From contig DATKPK010000172.1 of assembly GCA_035524095.1 (NCBI GenBank), positions 1 to 6,669 on the forward strand: 6,669 nucleotides of DNA. Reading direction: 5' to 3'. The stretch is from DATJUF01 sp035524095. GTDB taxonomy: Bacteria > Desulfobacterota > Binatia > Binatales > Binataceae. Below, piece by piece: positions 1-5,608 of this stretch. The notes under the pieces are model-generated. The model worked only from the letters and a program-made list of their open reading frames with translations. It did not search any database and had not been told where the DNA came from. Both the position numbers and the translations under genes were made by a program. The stretch's first letter is position 1. Every line of letters starts with the position of its first letter.

Positions 1-126
1 CTCCCTTTTTATCCCTAGCGAATCAACTAATACAAACCAGCAGCAATCGAATCTTCGTTCGCGCAATCCGGTCGCCTAAGCAGATCATTAACCTTTAATG
101 GTTTCTATCGTTGCCCCGTAGCTCAT
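1..126. other. Upstream non-coding stretch, no gene recognised
   Basis: I see no convincing gene here. The only structure noted is a short A/T-rich inverted repeat, CATTAA-CCT-TTAATG, at about 86-100. It could sit in a promoter region, but I cannot pair a credible -35 and -10 around it. The stretch is less GC-rich than the rest of the window, as expected for a regulatory region ahead of the secreted-protein gene. A gene entering from the left edge cannot be excluded for the first few bases. Confidence 0.4.
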
Positions 127-172
127 CAGCATGCTAACAAGCTGTAGAGATAAGTCGATGTCGCATATCTCT
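127..172 (+). other. Tandem hairpins in the leader of the secreted-protein gene
   Basis: Two hairpins lie back to back. The first pairs CAGCATG (127-133) with CAAGCTG (138-144) around the loop CTAA, with one A-A mismatch. After a single T, the second pairs AGAGATA (146-152) perfectly with TATCTCT (166-172) around a 13-nt loop, AGTCGATGTCGCA. The element ends 42 nt before the ATG at 215, so it would lie in the 5' untranslated region. Its geometry (7-bp stem, 4-nt loop, short linker, 7-bp stem, 13-nt loop) nearly matches the two modules at 5467-5517 and 5609-5659, but the large loop sequence differs. It may be a distant relative or a coincidence. Confidence 0.35.
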
Positions 173-201
173 GGCTGAAAAAACGTTGTAGTGATGGAAC
201 T

Positions 202-207
202 GGAGGA
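202..207 (+). promoter_or_regulatory. Ribosome binding site that fixes the start at 215
   Basis: GGAGGA lies 7 nt before the ATG at 215. This strong Shine-Dalgarno match falls inside the reading frame opened by the GTG at 191 and the ATG at 194, so those upstream codons are unlikely starts. Starting at 215 also gives a normal signal peptide beginning MLKK. Confidence 0.8.
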
Positions 208-214
208 ATATCTG

Positions 215-877
215 ATGTTAAAGAAAATGTTGGGAGTGGCAGTCGGTGGTTTGGCGGCTGTCCTGATCGGTTTCGGACTCGCCCAGGCAGGGCCGAGTGC
301 GCCCGCTAGCTTTAACGGCAACTATCTGGTGCAAGCGAGTGGTACCGTCTATTACCCATATATTGGCGACGCTCCCCAAGGAGTGTCAGCAAACACTCAG
401 CAGGCGCAACATTTCTCGATGGCAGGATCGGCGAGCTTCATGAACGGCAACAATACTGCTGTGAATCTGACGCTCAACCTCGGCGGTGCCTCCGTCTATG
501 AGGGCACGTCCAGTTTCTGGTCTCAATCCGGAAATGACGTAATTTGCTATCTCACAACACCCGGCGATCTGGTTTACACTCCCGGTTCGGGCACGACGCC
601 GGCGATGCTGACCGTCACGTCGGTGGGCGGGAATGATACATGCGGGCAACCTAGCGGCGAAGGCGTGAATAGCGAGGTGGGCAAAGTCATCCCCTTCAAT
701 TTTTACCCCTATTCGTTGCCGACCACAGGAGGCCTAATCGTAAGCAACTACACCCATATAACCACTGGTGGCGGATCTCTCCCCCCTGGAAGCTACCCGA
801 ACGCCTTCATCGATAGCTACGGAAATCCCGCTTATGATTACTCCGTCACGGGCCAGTTGACGCCCGCTTTGCCGTGA
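215..877 (+). CDS. Secreted protein of unknown function with signal peptide
   Basis: The predicted protein has 220 residues. Residues 1-25 form a classical Sec signal peptide: MLKK, then a hydrophobic core (about residues 6-22), then a likely signal peptidase I site after AQA-25. The mature part of about 195 residues is rich in Gly, Ser, Thr, Tyr and Asn, with alternating hydrophobic residues and few charges, which suggests a beta-rich extracytoplasmic domain. The mature chain begins with a FNGNYLVQASG stretch (33-43) and holds only two cysteines (C111 and C143), which could form one disulfide. I recognise no catalytic motif or named family. The gene is preceded by a strong ribosome binding site and a structured leader. 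The next gene starts 290 bp downstream, so it is probably monocistronic. Base composition is somewhat less GC-rich than its neighbours. Confidence 0.72.
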   Translation: MLKKMLGVAVGGLAAVLIGFGLAQAGPSAPASFNGNYLVQASGTVYYPYIGDAPQGVSANTQQAQHFSMAGSASFMNGNNTAVNLTLNLGGASVYEGTSSFWSQSGNDVICYLTTPGDLVYTPGSGTTPAMLTVTSVGGNDTCGQPSGEGVNSEVGKVIPFNFYPYSLPTTGGLIVSNYTHITTGGGSLPPGSYPNAFIDSYGNPAYDYSVTGQLTPALP

Positions 878-979
878 CCACGAATGGCCAAATCAGGATA
901 GCTGACCACAGGTCCTCGCTCTTCTTACGATCTCTTGGAGTCAGCGAAGCCAAAGGGAATTAAGTCGGCGCGACGATCA

Positions 980-1004
980 GAACCGATTGACGAGGATTCG
1001 GTTC
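980..1004. other. Hairpin, 7-bp stem with 11-nt loop
   Basis: GAACCGA (980-986) pairs perfectly with TCGGTTC (998-1004) around the loop TTGACGAGGAT. It is separated by only two bases from the larger hairpin at 1007-1054, so the two could stack as a single element. No function is recognised. Confidence 0.45.
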
Positions 1005-1006
1005 AC

Positions 1007-1054
1007 GACAAGGCCGGGTTGGGGGCACAACTTAGTGCCCCTGCCGGCCTTGTC
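1007..1054. terminator. Long two-part hairpin without a U-tract (possible terminator)
   Basis: GACAAGGCCGG (1007-1017) pairs perfectly with CCGGCCTTGTC (1044-1054). After a small internal loop, GGGGCAC (1022-1028) pairs with GTGCCCC (1035-1041) around the loop AACTTA. That gives 18 base pairs in all. No run of T follows on either strand, so it is not a standard intrinsic terminator. It lies 130 bp after the stop of the secreted-protein gene and 113 bp before the glycosyltransferase start. It could be a terminator of a weaker type, an mRNA-stabilising structure or a REP-like palindrome. Confidence 0.4.
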
Positions 1055-1153
1055 ACACCGCTTCGCGCGGCCTGTTACCGGTTGGGCAGTTGCACATCGG
1101 AGCTGCAACATAAGCGTAACTGGCGACATTACGAAGAACCAATTCCGACTTAC

Positions 1154-1163
1154 GGAGTGAGGG
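1154..1163 (+). promoter_or_regulatory. Ribosome binding site supporting the TTG start at 1168
   Basis: The purine-rich stretch GGAGTGAGGG ends 4 nt before the TTG codon at 1168. Its GGAG core lies 10 nt before it. No ATG occurs in frame near here, and starting further downstream would remove the first strand and glycine-rich turn of the GT-B fold. The TTG is therefore the best start. Confidence 0.6.
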
Positions 1164-1167
1164 AAAC

Positions 1168-2394
1168 TTGACCGGCCAGCCCGCCGTCGTAGTAACCAGC
1201 TTCGGTTCCGACGGTGACCTCAATCCGCTGCTCGCTATTGCCGCCGCCCTCGTCCGTCGCAACCTCAGCGTCACCTTCGTCGCCAACCCCTTCTACGAAT
1301 GCCGCGTCCTCGCTACTGGATCGCGCTTCGTTCCCGCCGGCCAATTCCTCGACGTCTTCGCCGCCCTCGCCGCCAACCCCGGTTACTTCAGCGCGGCCTC
1401 CGGCTTTATGGCCATCTGGCGCGATCTCATAGTCCCGAGCATTCGTGAGACTTTCCCCGTCGTGCGCGATGCTGTTCACGCAACCGGCGCCACTGTGGTC
1501 GTTGCGCACCTCGCTTCCTTTGGGGGCGCATGGGCAGCGGCTGCGGCCGGAGTTCGCAGCGTCACCATTACGACCGCATCGGCTGGATGGCTTTCCCGCT
1601 ATCACCCGATCGTATTTGCCAATTGGCGCGCGCCACGCCCCCTGCAAAGTATGCTCACCGTTGCGATGCGCACCTTCATCGGCGCTTCGCTCGGCCCGAA
1701 ACTTCGCCGCCTGGCGATCTCCATGGATGCTCCCCTAATCGACACCTTGCGCACCGCCAATCTCAATCTCGGCGTATGGCCCGAATGGTTTCGCGCTCCC
1801 GCTTCCGACGATCCGCCACGCACGCAGCTATGCGGGTTCGTCTACGCCGACCCCGCTACGTCACCGCCTCTTTCTTCCGAAGTCGCTGCGTTTCTAGCCG
1901 ACAGCGACGCGCCGATTGTCGCCGCCTTCGGCTCAGCCGCGAGCCTCCATGCCGTCGACCGCTATCGGGCCATCGCGAACGCTTGTGCGCAGCTAGGTCG
2001 TCGATGCTTGCTTATCGGATCTTCCGCGAACGTCGCGCCCGCCTCGAATCTTCTCGCGGTTGCGTCTGCTCCCTACGCATCGGTTTTTCCGGCCGCCGCC
2101 GCAATCATCCACCACGGAGGATTCGGCACCTGCGCCGAGGCCCTCCGTGCGGGCCGCCCGAGTCTCGTGACGCCCTTTGCCTTCGATCAATTCGATACCG
2201 CCGCTCGCTTGGAAGACGCCGGTCTCGGCCGCTGGTATCGCCACAAGCCCGATGACGCCGCCGCACTTGCCGCCGCCCTCGATTCCATTCTCCACGATGC
2301 TCCGATGGCTGCCGCCGCGCGCGACACCGCGGCTAAAATCGCCTCTGCTCCGGACGGCGCCGATTACGCCGCTGAACTCATCGCCGCTCTCTAG
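1168..2394 (+). CDS. GT-B glycosyltransferase, GT1/UGT type
   Basis: The predicted enzyme has 408 residues, normal for bacterial GT1 proteins that transfer a sugar from a nucleotide sugar to a lipid, sterol-like or polyketide acceptor. The N-terminal Rossmann half begins VVVTSFGSDGDLNPLLAIA (residues 7-25). The position usually held by the catalytic His of plant-type enzymes (GHxNP) appears to be Asp17, as in RhlB-like and sterol-type relatives. The C-terminal donor-binding half starts near residue 249 (IVAAFGS). It carries the family hallmark HHGGFGT (315-321), followed by ALRAGRPSLVTPFAFDQ (325-341), where the DQ pair normally contacts the donor sugar. There is no signal peptide or membrane span, so it is probably cytoplasmic or membrane-associated. 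No sugar-biosynthesis or acceptor genes adjoin it, so the substrate cannot be named. The start is TTG. Confidence 0.92.
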   Translation: MTGQPAVVVTSFGSDGDLNPLLAIAAALVRRNLSVTFVANPFYECRVLATGSRFVPAGQFLDVFAALAANPGYFSAASGFMAIWRDLIVPSIRETFPVVRDAVHATGATVVVAHLASFGGAWAAAAAGVRSVTITTASAGWLSRYHPIVFANWRAPRPLQSMLTVAMRTFIGASLGPKLRRLAISMDAPLIDTLRTANLNLGVWPEWFRAPASDDPPRTQLCGFVYADPATSPPLSSEVAAFLADSDAPIVAAFGSAASLHAVDRYRAIANACAQLGRRCLLIGSSANVAPASNLLAVASAPYASVFPAAAAIIHHGGFGTCAEALRAGRPSLVTPFAFDQFDTAARLEDAGLGRWYRHKPDDAAALAAALDSILHDAPMAAAARDTAAKIASAPDGADYAAELIAAL

Positions 2395-2449
2395 TTGGCC
2401 AGCCCTGCAAGGGTATCGAACCCTTGTCATGACACTGCGACGGCCAACT
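2393..2449. other. Folded element after the glycosyltransferase stop, with a T-arm-like hairpin
   Basis: AGTTGGCC (2393-2400, overlapping the stop codon) is the exact inverse complement of GGCCAACT (2442-2449). Inside, CAAGGG (2408-2413) pairs with CCCTTG (2421-2426) around the 7-nt loop TATCGAA. Next to it is a 10-bp palindrome, TGTCATGACA (2425-2434). Read on the minus strand the inner hairpin is AAGGG-TTCGATA-CCCTT, which fits the consensus of a tRNA T-arm. No anticodon arm, D-arm or correctly placed CCA accompanies it, so this is not a complete tRNA. It could be a terminator-like fold (no T-tract follows), a tRNA remnant or an attachment-site scar. Confidence 0.35.
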
Positions 2450-2569
2450 TCAAAGCGTCTTTACTCCCTTTTAATGGCTTCTGCGTACCGACGACACTGG
2501 CTGGTTGACGCCAGCCAAAGTGAAGTCGATGAAAACTGTGAGCATGAAAAGCATTTCGATGCTTCAAGG

Positions 2570-2602
2570 CACCGATGGCACGGATTTCGCTCGATTAAAA
2601 TC
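2570..2602. repeat. Degenerate CACGGATT-type repeat trace
   Basis: Three imperfect units follow one another: CACCGATGG, CACGGATTTCG and CTCGATTAAAATC. Read on the other strand this gives phrases such as AAATCCGTGCCATC. From memory, these resemble a family of short intergenic repeats (CCGTG-type phrases) found in many unrelated bacterial genomes. The copy looks eroded. The assignment rests on recalled similarity, not on an alignment. Confidence 0.3.
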
Positions 2603-2667
2603 AGCAGTCTCTAAGACTCTTGAGCGGATGCTTCCGGCTGCGCCTTTTGGGGCGGTCGACCCGCTAC

Positions 2668-2691
2668 TCAGAGCCGCAGAGATTCACAGAC
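2668..2691. repeat. Degenerate CACAGAG-type repeat trace
   Basis: CTCAGAGC, CGCAGAGATT and CACAGACG follow one another as imperfect units of about 8-10 nt. Read on the other strand this gives TGTGAATCTCTGCGGCTCTG. It resembles the (TCTGTG)n-type short intergenic repeats that I recall occurring near CCGTG-type repeats. It lies about 65 bp from the trace at 2570-2602, in the same non-coding stretch. Confidence 0.3.
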
Positions 2692-2757
2692 GACCCCGTA
2701 TCTTCGCCGCCCGCGCATGCCCGCGAGCTGCACCTAATTCCTATCGAGAGACGCATC

Positions 2758-3044
2758 GTGAATCTAAAAGATCATTTGGAATTTGGCATTTGATGCTCAT
2801 CGGCGGATGCCTGTCTCTAGCTTCTGGATGTTCGGCCATAGCGCAAAGTGATCGGCCTACTGCGACCGCGCACCAGGACCAGATTCAGCAATTCGTTGCA
2901 CTCGGCCCGCTGCCCTACCAGGAAACAAGCAGTTACTATTCGACACATTGCGATGAGCAAACGCGTGAACAGCAGCACGAACTGGCGAACTGTACGTCAG
3001 TGCCGTTCGTTAACATCTTGCTCGCCCCACCGCCGCATTCCTGA
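2758..3044 (+). CDS. Small predicted lipoprotein with an apparent frameshift near its start
   Basis: The reading frame ending with the TGA at 3042-3044 encodes a hydrophobic stretch followed by LASGCS, a plausible lipobox with the modified Cys at codon 2829-2831. About 71 mature residues follow, with a Cys pair (CDEQ... and ...ANCTS) and no family I recognise. In this frame the only nearby start is the ATG at 2793, which would leave a very short signal peptide without basic residues. A GTG at 2758 in another frame reads MNLK and then leaves frame at the AAAA run (2766-2769). One extra A there, or a -1 slip on AAA, would give MNLKRSFG plus the hydrophobic core and LASGC, a textbook lipoprotein signal of a 95-residue protein. 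A sequencing error, a real mutation or slippage are all possible. The unshifted GTG frame stops at a TGA that overlaps the ATG at 2793. The ribosome binding site is weak (GAGAG, 2746-2750). Confidence 0.42.
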
Positions 3045-3096
3045 TCCTTTGGGCAGTCGCCTCTGAAAATCTTCCATACCGCCGATTGTTACCCGC

Positions 3097-3119
3097 CTCG
3101 ATCGCGCTTCGCGATCGAG
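3097..3119. terminator. Perfect 10-bp hairpin between convergent genes
   Basis: CTCGATCGCG (3097-3106) pairs perfectly with CGCGATCGAG (3110-3119) around a 3-nt loop. It lies 52 bp after the lipoprotein stop and 8 bp beyond the mutS2 stop on the other strand, where a bidirectional terminator would be expected. Neither side has a good T-tract, so efficiency as an intrinsic terminator is uncertain. Confidence 0.5.
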
Positions 3120-3127
3120 AAATTCCT

Positions 3128-5458
3128 TTAACCCCCCAACTGAACGATTGTCGCGCCCGCCCCCCCATGATGCGGTTCCGCCTGCCTGAACGACACGCAA
3201 TATGGCGACGTCCCAAGATAATCCTGCACCGCCTTTTTCAGCGCCCCCGACCCAATCCCGTGGATCACACGTACTTCCGTCCGATTCGTCAGGTATGCCT
3301 GATCGAGGAATTCTTCGAGCCGCCGCAACGCCTCGCCCGTCCGCATCCCGACCAAATTCAATTCTGGCCGATCACTCACCGCCGCCTCGACCTTCACTTG
3401 CGCTGGACGCGCGGGCGGTGCCGTGCCGCGCACTCGACGTAGTCGTCCCGCCGAGACTTCGATTCGTAACCCGCCGCGCCCGATCGTCGCGCGGTCGCCT
3501 TCCAGTTCCAGTATTTCCCCGCGAATCTCCCCCAGTTCGACCTGATCGCCCACCTTGAGCGGCTGATCCATGAGCGGATCGGCTTCCGGACGTGTCGCCG
3601 GTGCGACCCGATCGATCACCGCCGCCGCCTCACTCAGCGTACGCCCCAGCTCACGCCGCCCCTTTGATCCTGCCTTGATTTCCGCGATTACTGCCGAGCC
3701 TTCCCGCCTCAATTCTTCAATCGCATGCGCCCCTTCGCGCCGCACCCGCTCGCGCTCACCGACCGCTCTCTCATGCTCCCGTTGGCTTCTGTCGGCGAAT
3801 TCCCGCTCGCGCTCCGCCAATCCCACCTCGCGCTGATGCAACCCCTCCAATTGCATCATCAACTGCGCCCGCTCTTCCTCCAGCCGCCGCAGCGCCTCTG
3901 CCAATTCCGCGCTGCCTGCCGGCAATGCCGCCTCTGCCGCATCGACGATTTGCGCGGGCAACCCCAGCCGCCGCGCCACTGCGAGGCCATAACTCTGGCC
4001 AATCGTATGCGGCTTAATCCGATACAGTGGCGTCAGCCGTTCCGGATCAAAATCCACCGCCGCAGCGTCGAATCCCGCCCGCGAATACGCATGGAGCTTA
4101 ACGGCCGTCGAATGAGTTGCGACCGCCACTAGGCAATCCCGCTCGCCCAAATAGTCCATGAGCCCTATCGCCAGCGCCGCTCCCTCCACCGGATCTGTTC
4201 CCCCGCCCGGCTCATCCAGAATCACCAGCGCTGGCTCTTCCAGCCGCTTGATAATGTCCGTCAGATTCGCGATATGGCCCGCGAAACTCGACAAGCTTGC
4301 CTCAATCGATTGTTCGTCGCCGATGTCCGCGAACACGCTGCGAAATACCCGTAACCGGCTTCCAACCGCCGCCGGGATCAATATCCCGGCTTGCGCCATC
4401 AGTGCGAATAGCCCGATCGTCTTGAGCGCGACCGTCTTGCCGCCCGTGTTCGGCCCCGAAATCACTAGCCCCCGCTGCCCCGCACCGATTCGCACATCGA
4501 CCGGCACCACCTCCGGCACTGTTACAGCCAGCAGCGGATGGCGCGCGGCTACAATATCGATACCCCCTTCCTCTGCGATCTCAGGCTCGACGCACCCAAA
4601 CTTCTCTGCGAAAATCGCCCGCGCATTCAGCGCATCCAGCGCCACCATCGCGTCGAACGTCATGCGCAGTTCCGTCAGATAGCCGCGCACGATCGCCGTC
4701 AGCCGCATCAACAAACGGTATTCCTCGGCCTCCGCCTCGCGCTCGAGCATCATCAAACGGTTGTTCAGTTCGACCGCCCACATCGGTTCTACAAACAGCG
4801 TCTCCCCCGAAACCGACCGGTCCTGCACGATTCCTTCGAGCCGCTCTGAGTAATTCAGTTTGAGTGGCAGCACGAATCGCCGATTCCGCACTGTCACGAT
4901 ATGGTCCGAGACGATCGGCTCCATCCCCTGCGTGTTCATCGAGCGCGCCAGCCGCGCCTCCAGCTCCTGCCGCTCATTGCGCATCGACGTGCGAATCCGC
5001 TTCAGCTCGGGACTTGCGTCGTCGACCAGCCCACCGTCATCGCCAAGCGATCGCAACAGCGCGTCGGCCAATTCTCTCGGTGCGACCAGATTCCGCACTA
5101 TTGCCGCGACATGCGGCCGCATCTCCACTCGCGATCGCAAAAATGCCTCGGCAGTCCGTGCTGCCACCACGAAATCCCGAATCCGCACCAGCGACGGCCC
5201 GTTGAGCACCGCATCTTCCGGCGCTGCGCCCATCAGATGAATCCGTTGATCGTCGAATTCGTCGATCGGTATCGATCCCGAATGCGCTCGCAAATCTGCC
5301 AACTCCGCCGTCGTCCGCAGGCGCTCGCGCACCGTATCGACTTCTATTGCGGGACGCGTCGCTTCGACGGCGCGCCGCCCCGGCTCCGATACCGCCAGTT
5401 GCGCCACCAGCCCGACTACTTTGTCGAATTCGAGTGCTCTTAAATCCCGTTCGCGCAT
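3128..5458 (-). CDS. mutS2: MutS2 family ATPase with Smr domain
   Basis: The predicted protein has 776 residues, the usual full length for MutS2. Family members suppress homologous recombination or act on collided ribosomes, depending on species. They lack the MutS mismatch-recognition domain, and none is visible here. The core and lever regions span about residues 1-300. The ABC ATPase carries Walker A GPNTGGKT (335-342), the conserved SLSSFAGH segment (388-395), Walker B LVILDEP (411-417) followed by GGGTDP, and the switch histidine in ATHS (447-450). A charged coiled coil, rich in Glu and Arg, runs from about 517 to 600. A small beta domain follows (about 634-675), then the C-terminal Smr domain (698-776) with HGIGSG (733-738). 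The usual LDLRG motif at the start of Smr reads LNLVG here (700-704). GGAG on the minus strand (5466-5463) lies 4 nt before the ATG. The gene diverges from the carboxylase gene and converges on the small lipoprotein gene. Confidence 0.97.
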   Translation of the reverse strand: MRERDLRALEFDKVVGLVAQLAVSEPGRRAVEATRPAIEVDTVRERLRTTAELADLRAHSGSIPIDEFDDQRIHLMGAAPEDAVLNGPSLVRIRDFVVAARTAEAFLRSRVEMRPHVAAIVRNLVAPRELADALLRSLGDDGGLVDDASPELKRIRTSMRNERQELEARLARSMNTQGMEPIVSDHIVTVRNRRFVLPLKLNYSERLEGIVQDRSVSGETLFVEPMWAVELNNRLMMLEREAEAEEYRLLMRLTAIVRGYLTELRMTFDAMVALDALNARAIFAEKFGCVEPEIAEEGGIDIVAARHPLLAVTVPEVVPVDVRIGAGQRGLVISGPNTGGKTVALKTIGLFALMAQAGILIPAAVGSRLRVFRSVFADIGDEQSIEASLSSFAGHIANLTDIIKRLEEPALVILDEPGGGTDPVEGAALAIGLMDYLGERDCLVAVATHSTAVKLHAYSRAGFDAAAVDFDPERLTPLYRIKPHTIGQSYGLAVARRLGLPAQIVDAAEAALPAGSAELAEALRRLEEERAQLMMQLEGLHQREVGLAEREREFADRSQREHERAVGERERVRREGAHAIEELRREGSAVIAEIKAGSKGRRELGRTLSEAAAVIDRVAPATRPEADPLMDQPLKVGDQVELGEIRGEILELEGDRATIGRGGLRIEVSAGRLRRVRGTAPPARPAQVKVEAAVSDRPELNLVGMRTGEALRRLEEFLDQAYLTNRTEVRVIHGIGSGALKKAVQDYLGTSPYCVSFRQAEPHHGGAGATIVQLGG

Positions 5459-5466
5459 CGTTCTCC

Positions 5467-5517
5467 GATAGGCATCACTTGTGAGGCCGAGCGGCTGTGA
5501 GTCTGCGAACCAGCCGC
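5467..5517 (+). ncRNA. Two-hairpin structured module, copy A
   Basis: The order is GATA (5467-5470), then hairpin 1 with GGCATCA (5471-5477) and TGAGGCC (5482-5488) around the loop CTTG, with one A-G mismatch. After the linker GA comes hairpin 2: GCGGCTG (5491-5497) pairs perfectly with CAGCCGC (5511-5517) around the 13-nt loop TGAGTCTGCGAAC (5498-5510). Copy B has the same length, spacing and loop with compensatory stem changes, which supports a real fold. The strand is chosen because the similarity between copies continues on the 3' side in plus orientation and copy B precedes a plus-strand gene. Copy A also abuts the mutS2 ribosome binding site, so a minus-strand role is possible. I do not recognise a named RNA family. 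Confidence 0.55.
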
Positions 5518-5599
5518 CTTAAAATCTGAAGCTATAGAGGGATTCTTACCAACCATCTATCGCATGAGGTCACCATTTCGCGTGCCCTCCCCGCTTCAC

Positions 5600-5605
5600 T
5601 AATAT
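5600..5605 (+). promoter_or_regulatory. Possible -10 element upstream of module B
   Basis: TAATAT is a fair sigma-70 -10 match. Transcription about 7 nt after it would begin at the GATAGG that opens module B, placing the module at the very 5' end of the carboxylase mRNA. The -35 is poor (TTTCGC at 5576-5581, spacing 18). This is a weak call. Confidence 0.25.
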
Positions 5606-5608
5606 CTA

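Larger units (their letters stand above)
878..1167. other. Intergenic region with strong hairpins
   Basis: This 290-bp gap separates the secreted-protein gene from the glycosyltransferase gene. An open frame at 935-1171 (TTG start, basic and unremarkable composition, no ribosome binding site seen) is not convincing as a gene. The main content is the hairpin pair at 980-1054, described separately. A weaker inverted repeat GTTGCA/TGCAAC (1089-1094 and 1104-1109) follows. I see no clear sigma-70 promoter for the glycosyltransferase gene. Confidence 0.5.
2450..2757. other. Intergenic region with no convincing gene
   Basis: An open frame runs from a TTG at 2505, but I judge the part before 2758 non-coding: its composition is unlike the neighbouring genes, no ribosome binding site is visible, and repeat-like traces lie inside it. 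A hairpin TGGCTGG/CCAGCCA (2498-2504 and 2511-2517, loop TTGACG) is present without a following T-tract. A small inverted repeat AGTCT-CTA-AGACT occurs near 2607-2619. Confidence 0.45.

Noticed and set aside
1089..1109. GTTGCA/TGCAAC inverted repeat as an operator for the glycosyltransferase gene
   Set aside because: It is only 6 bp per arm and has no recognisable promoter around it, so it is too weak to call.
935..1171. 78-codon plus-strand open frame with TTG start, overlapping the glycosyltransferase start by 4 bases
   Set aside because: It has no ribosome binding site, runs straight through the hairpins at 980-1054, and its composition is not protein-like. The 4-base overlap looks accidental.
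1150..1647. Minus-strand open frame of 165 codons opposite the glycosyltransferase gene
   Set aside because: It is a shadow of GC-rich codons in the real gene, and its product is low-complexity and unlike any known family.
1530..2255. Plus-strand 241-codon open frame inside the glycosyltransferase gene
   Set aside because: The arginine-rich product is typical of a +1/+2 shadow frame; the glycosyltransferase frame carries clear motifs.
2408..2426. Complete tRNA gene on the minus strand
   Set aside because: Only the T-arm fits. No anticodon stem-loop, D-arm or acceptor stem pairs, and the CCA is offset from the expected place.
2505..2757. N-terminal extension of the lipoprotein frame from a TTG at 2505
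   Set aside because: It would put about 100 residues of odd composition before the signal peptide, spans repeat-like traces, and has no supporting ribosome binding site.
4901..5443. Plus-strand 180-codon open frame opposite mutS2
   Set aside because: The product is a shadow of mutS2, with no domain signal and no start signals.
5564..5602. 12-codon open frame between the two structured modules, possible leader peptide
   Set aside because: There is no ribosome binding site at a normal distance and no run of regulatory codons; a frame this short is expected by chance.
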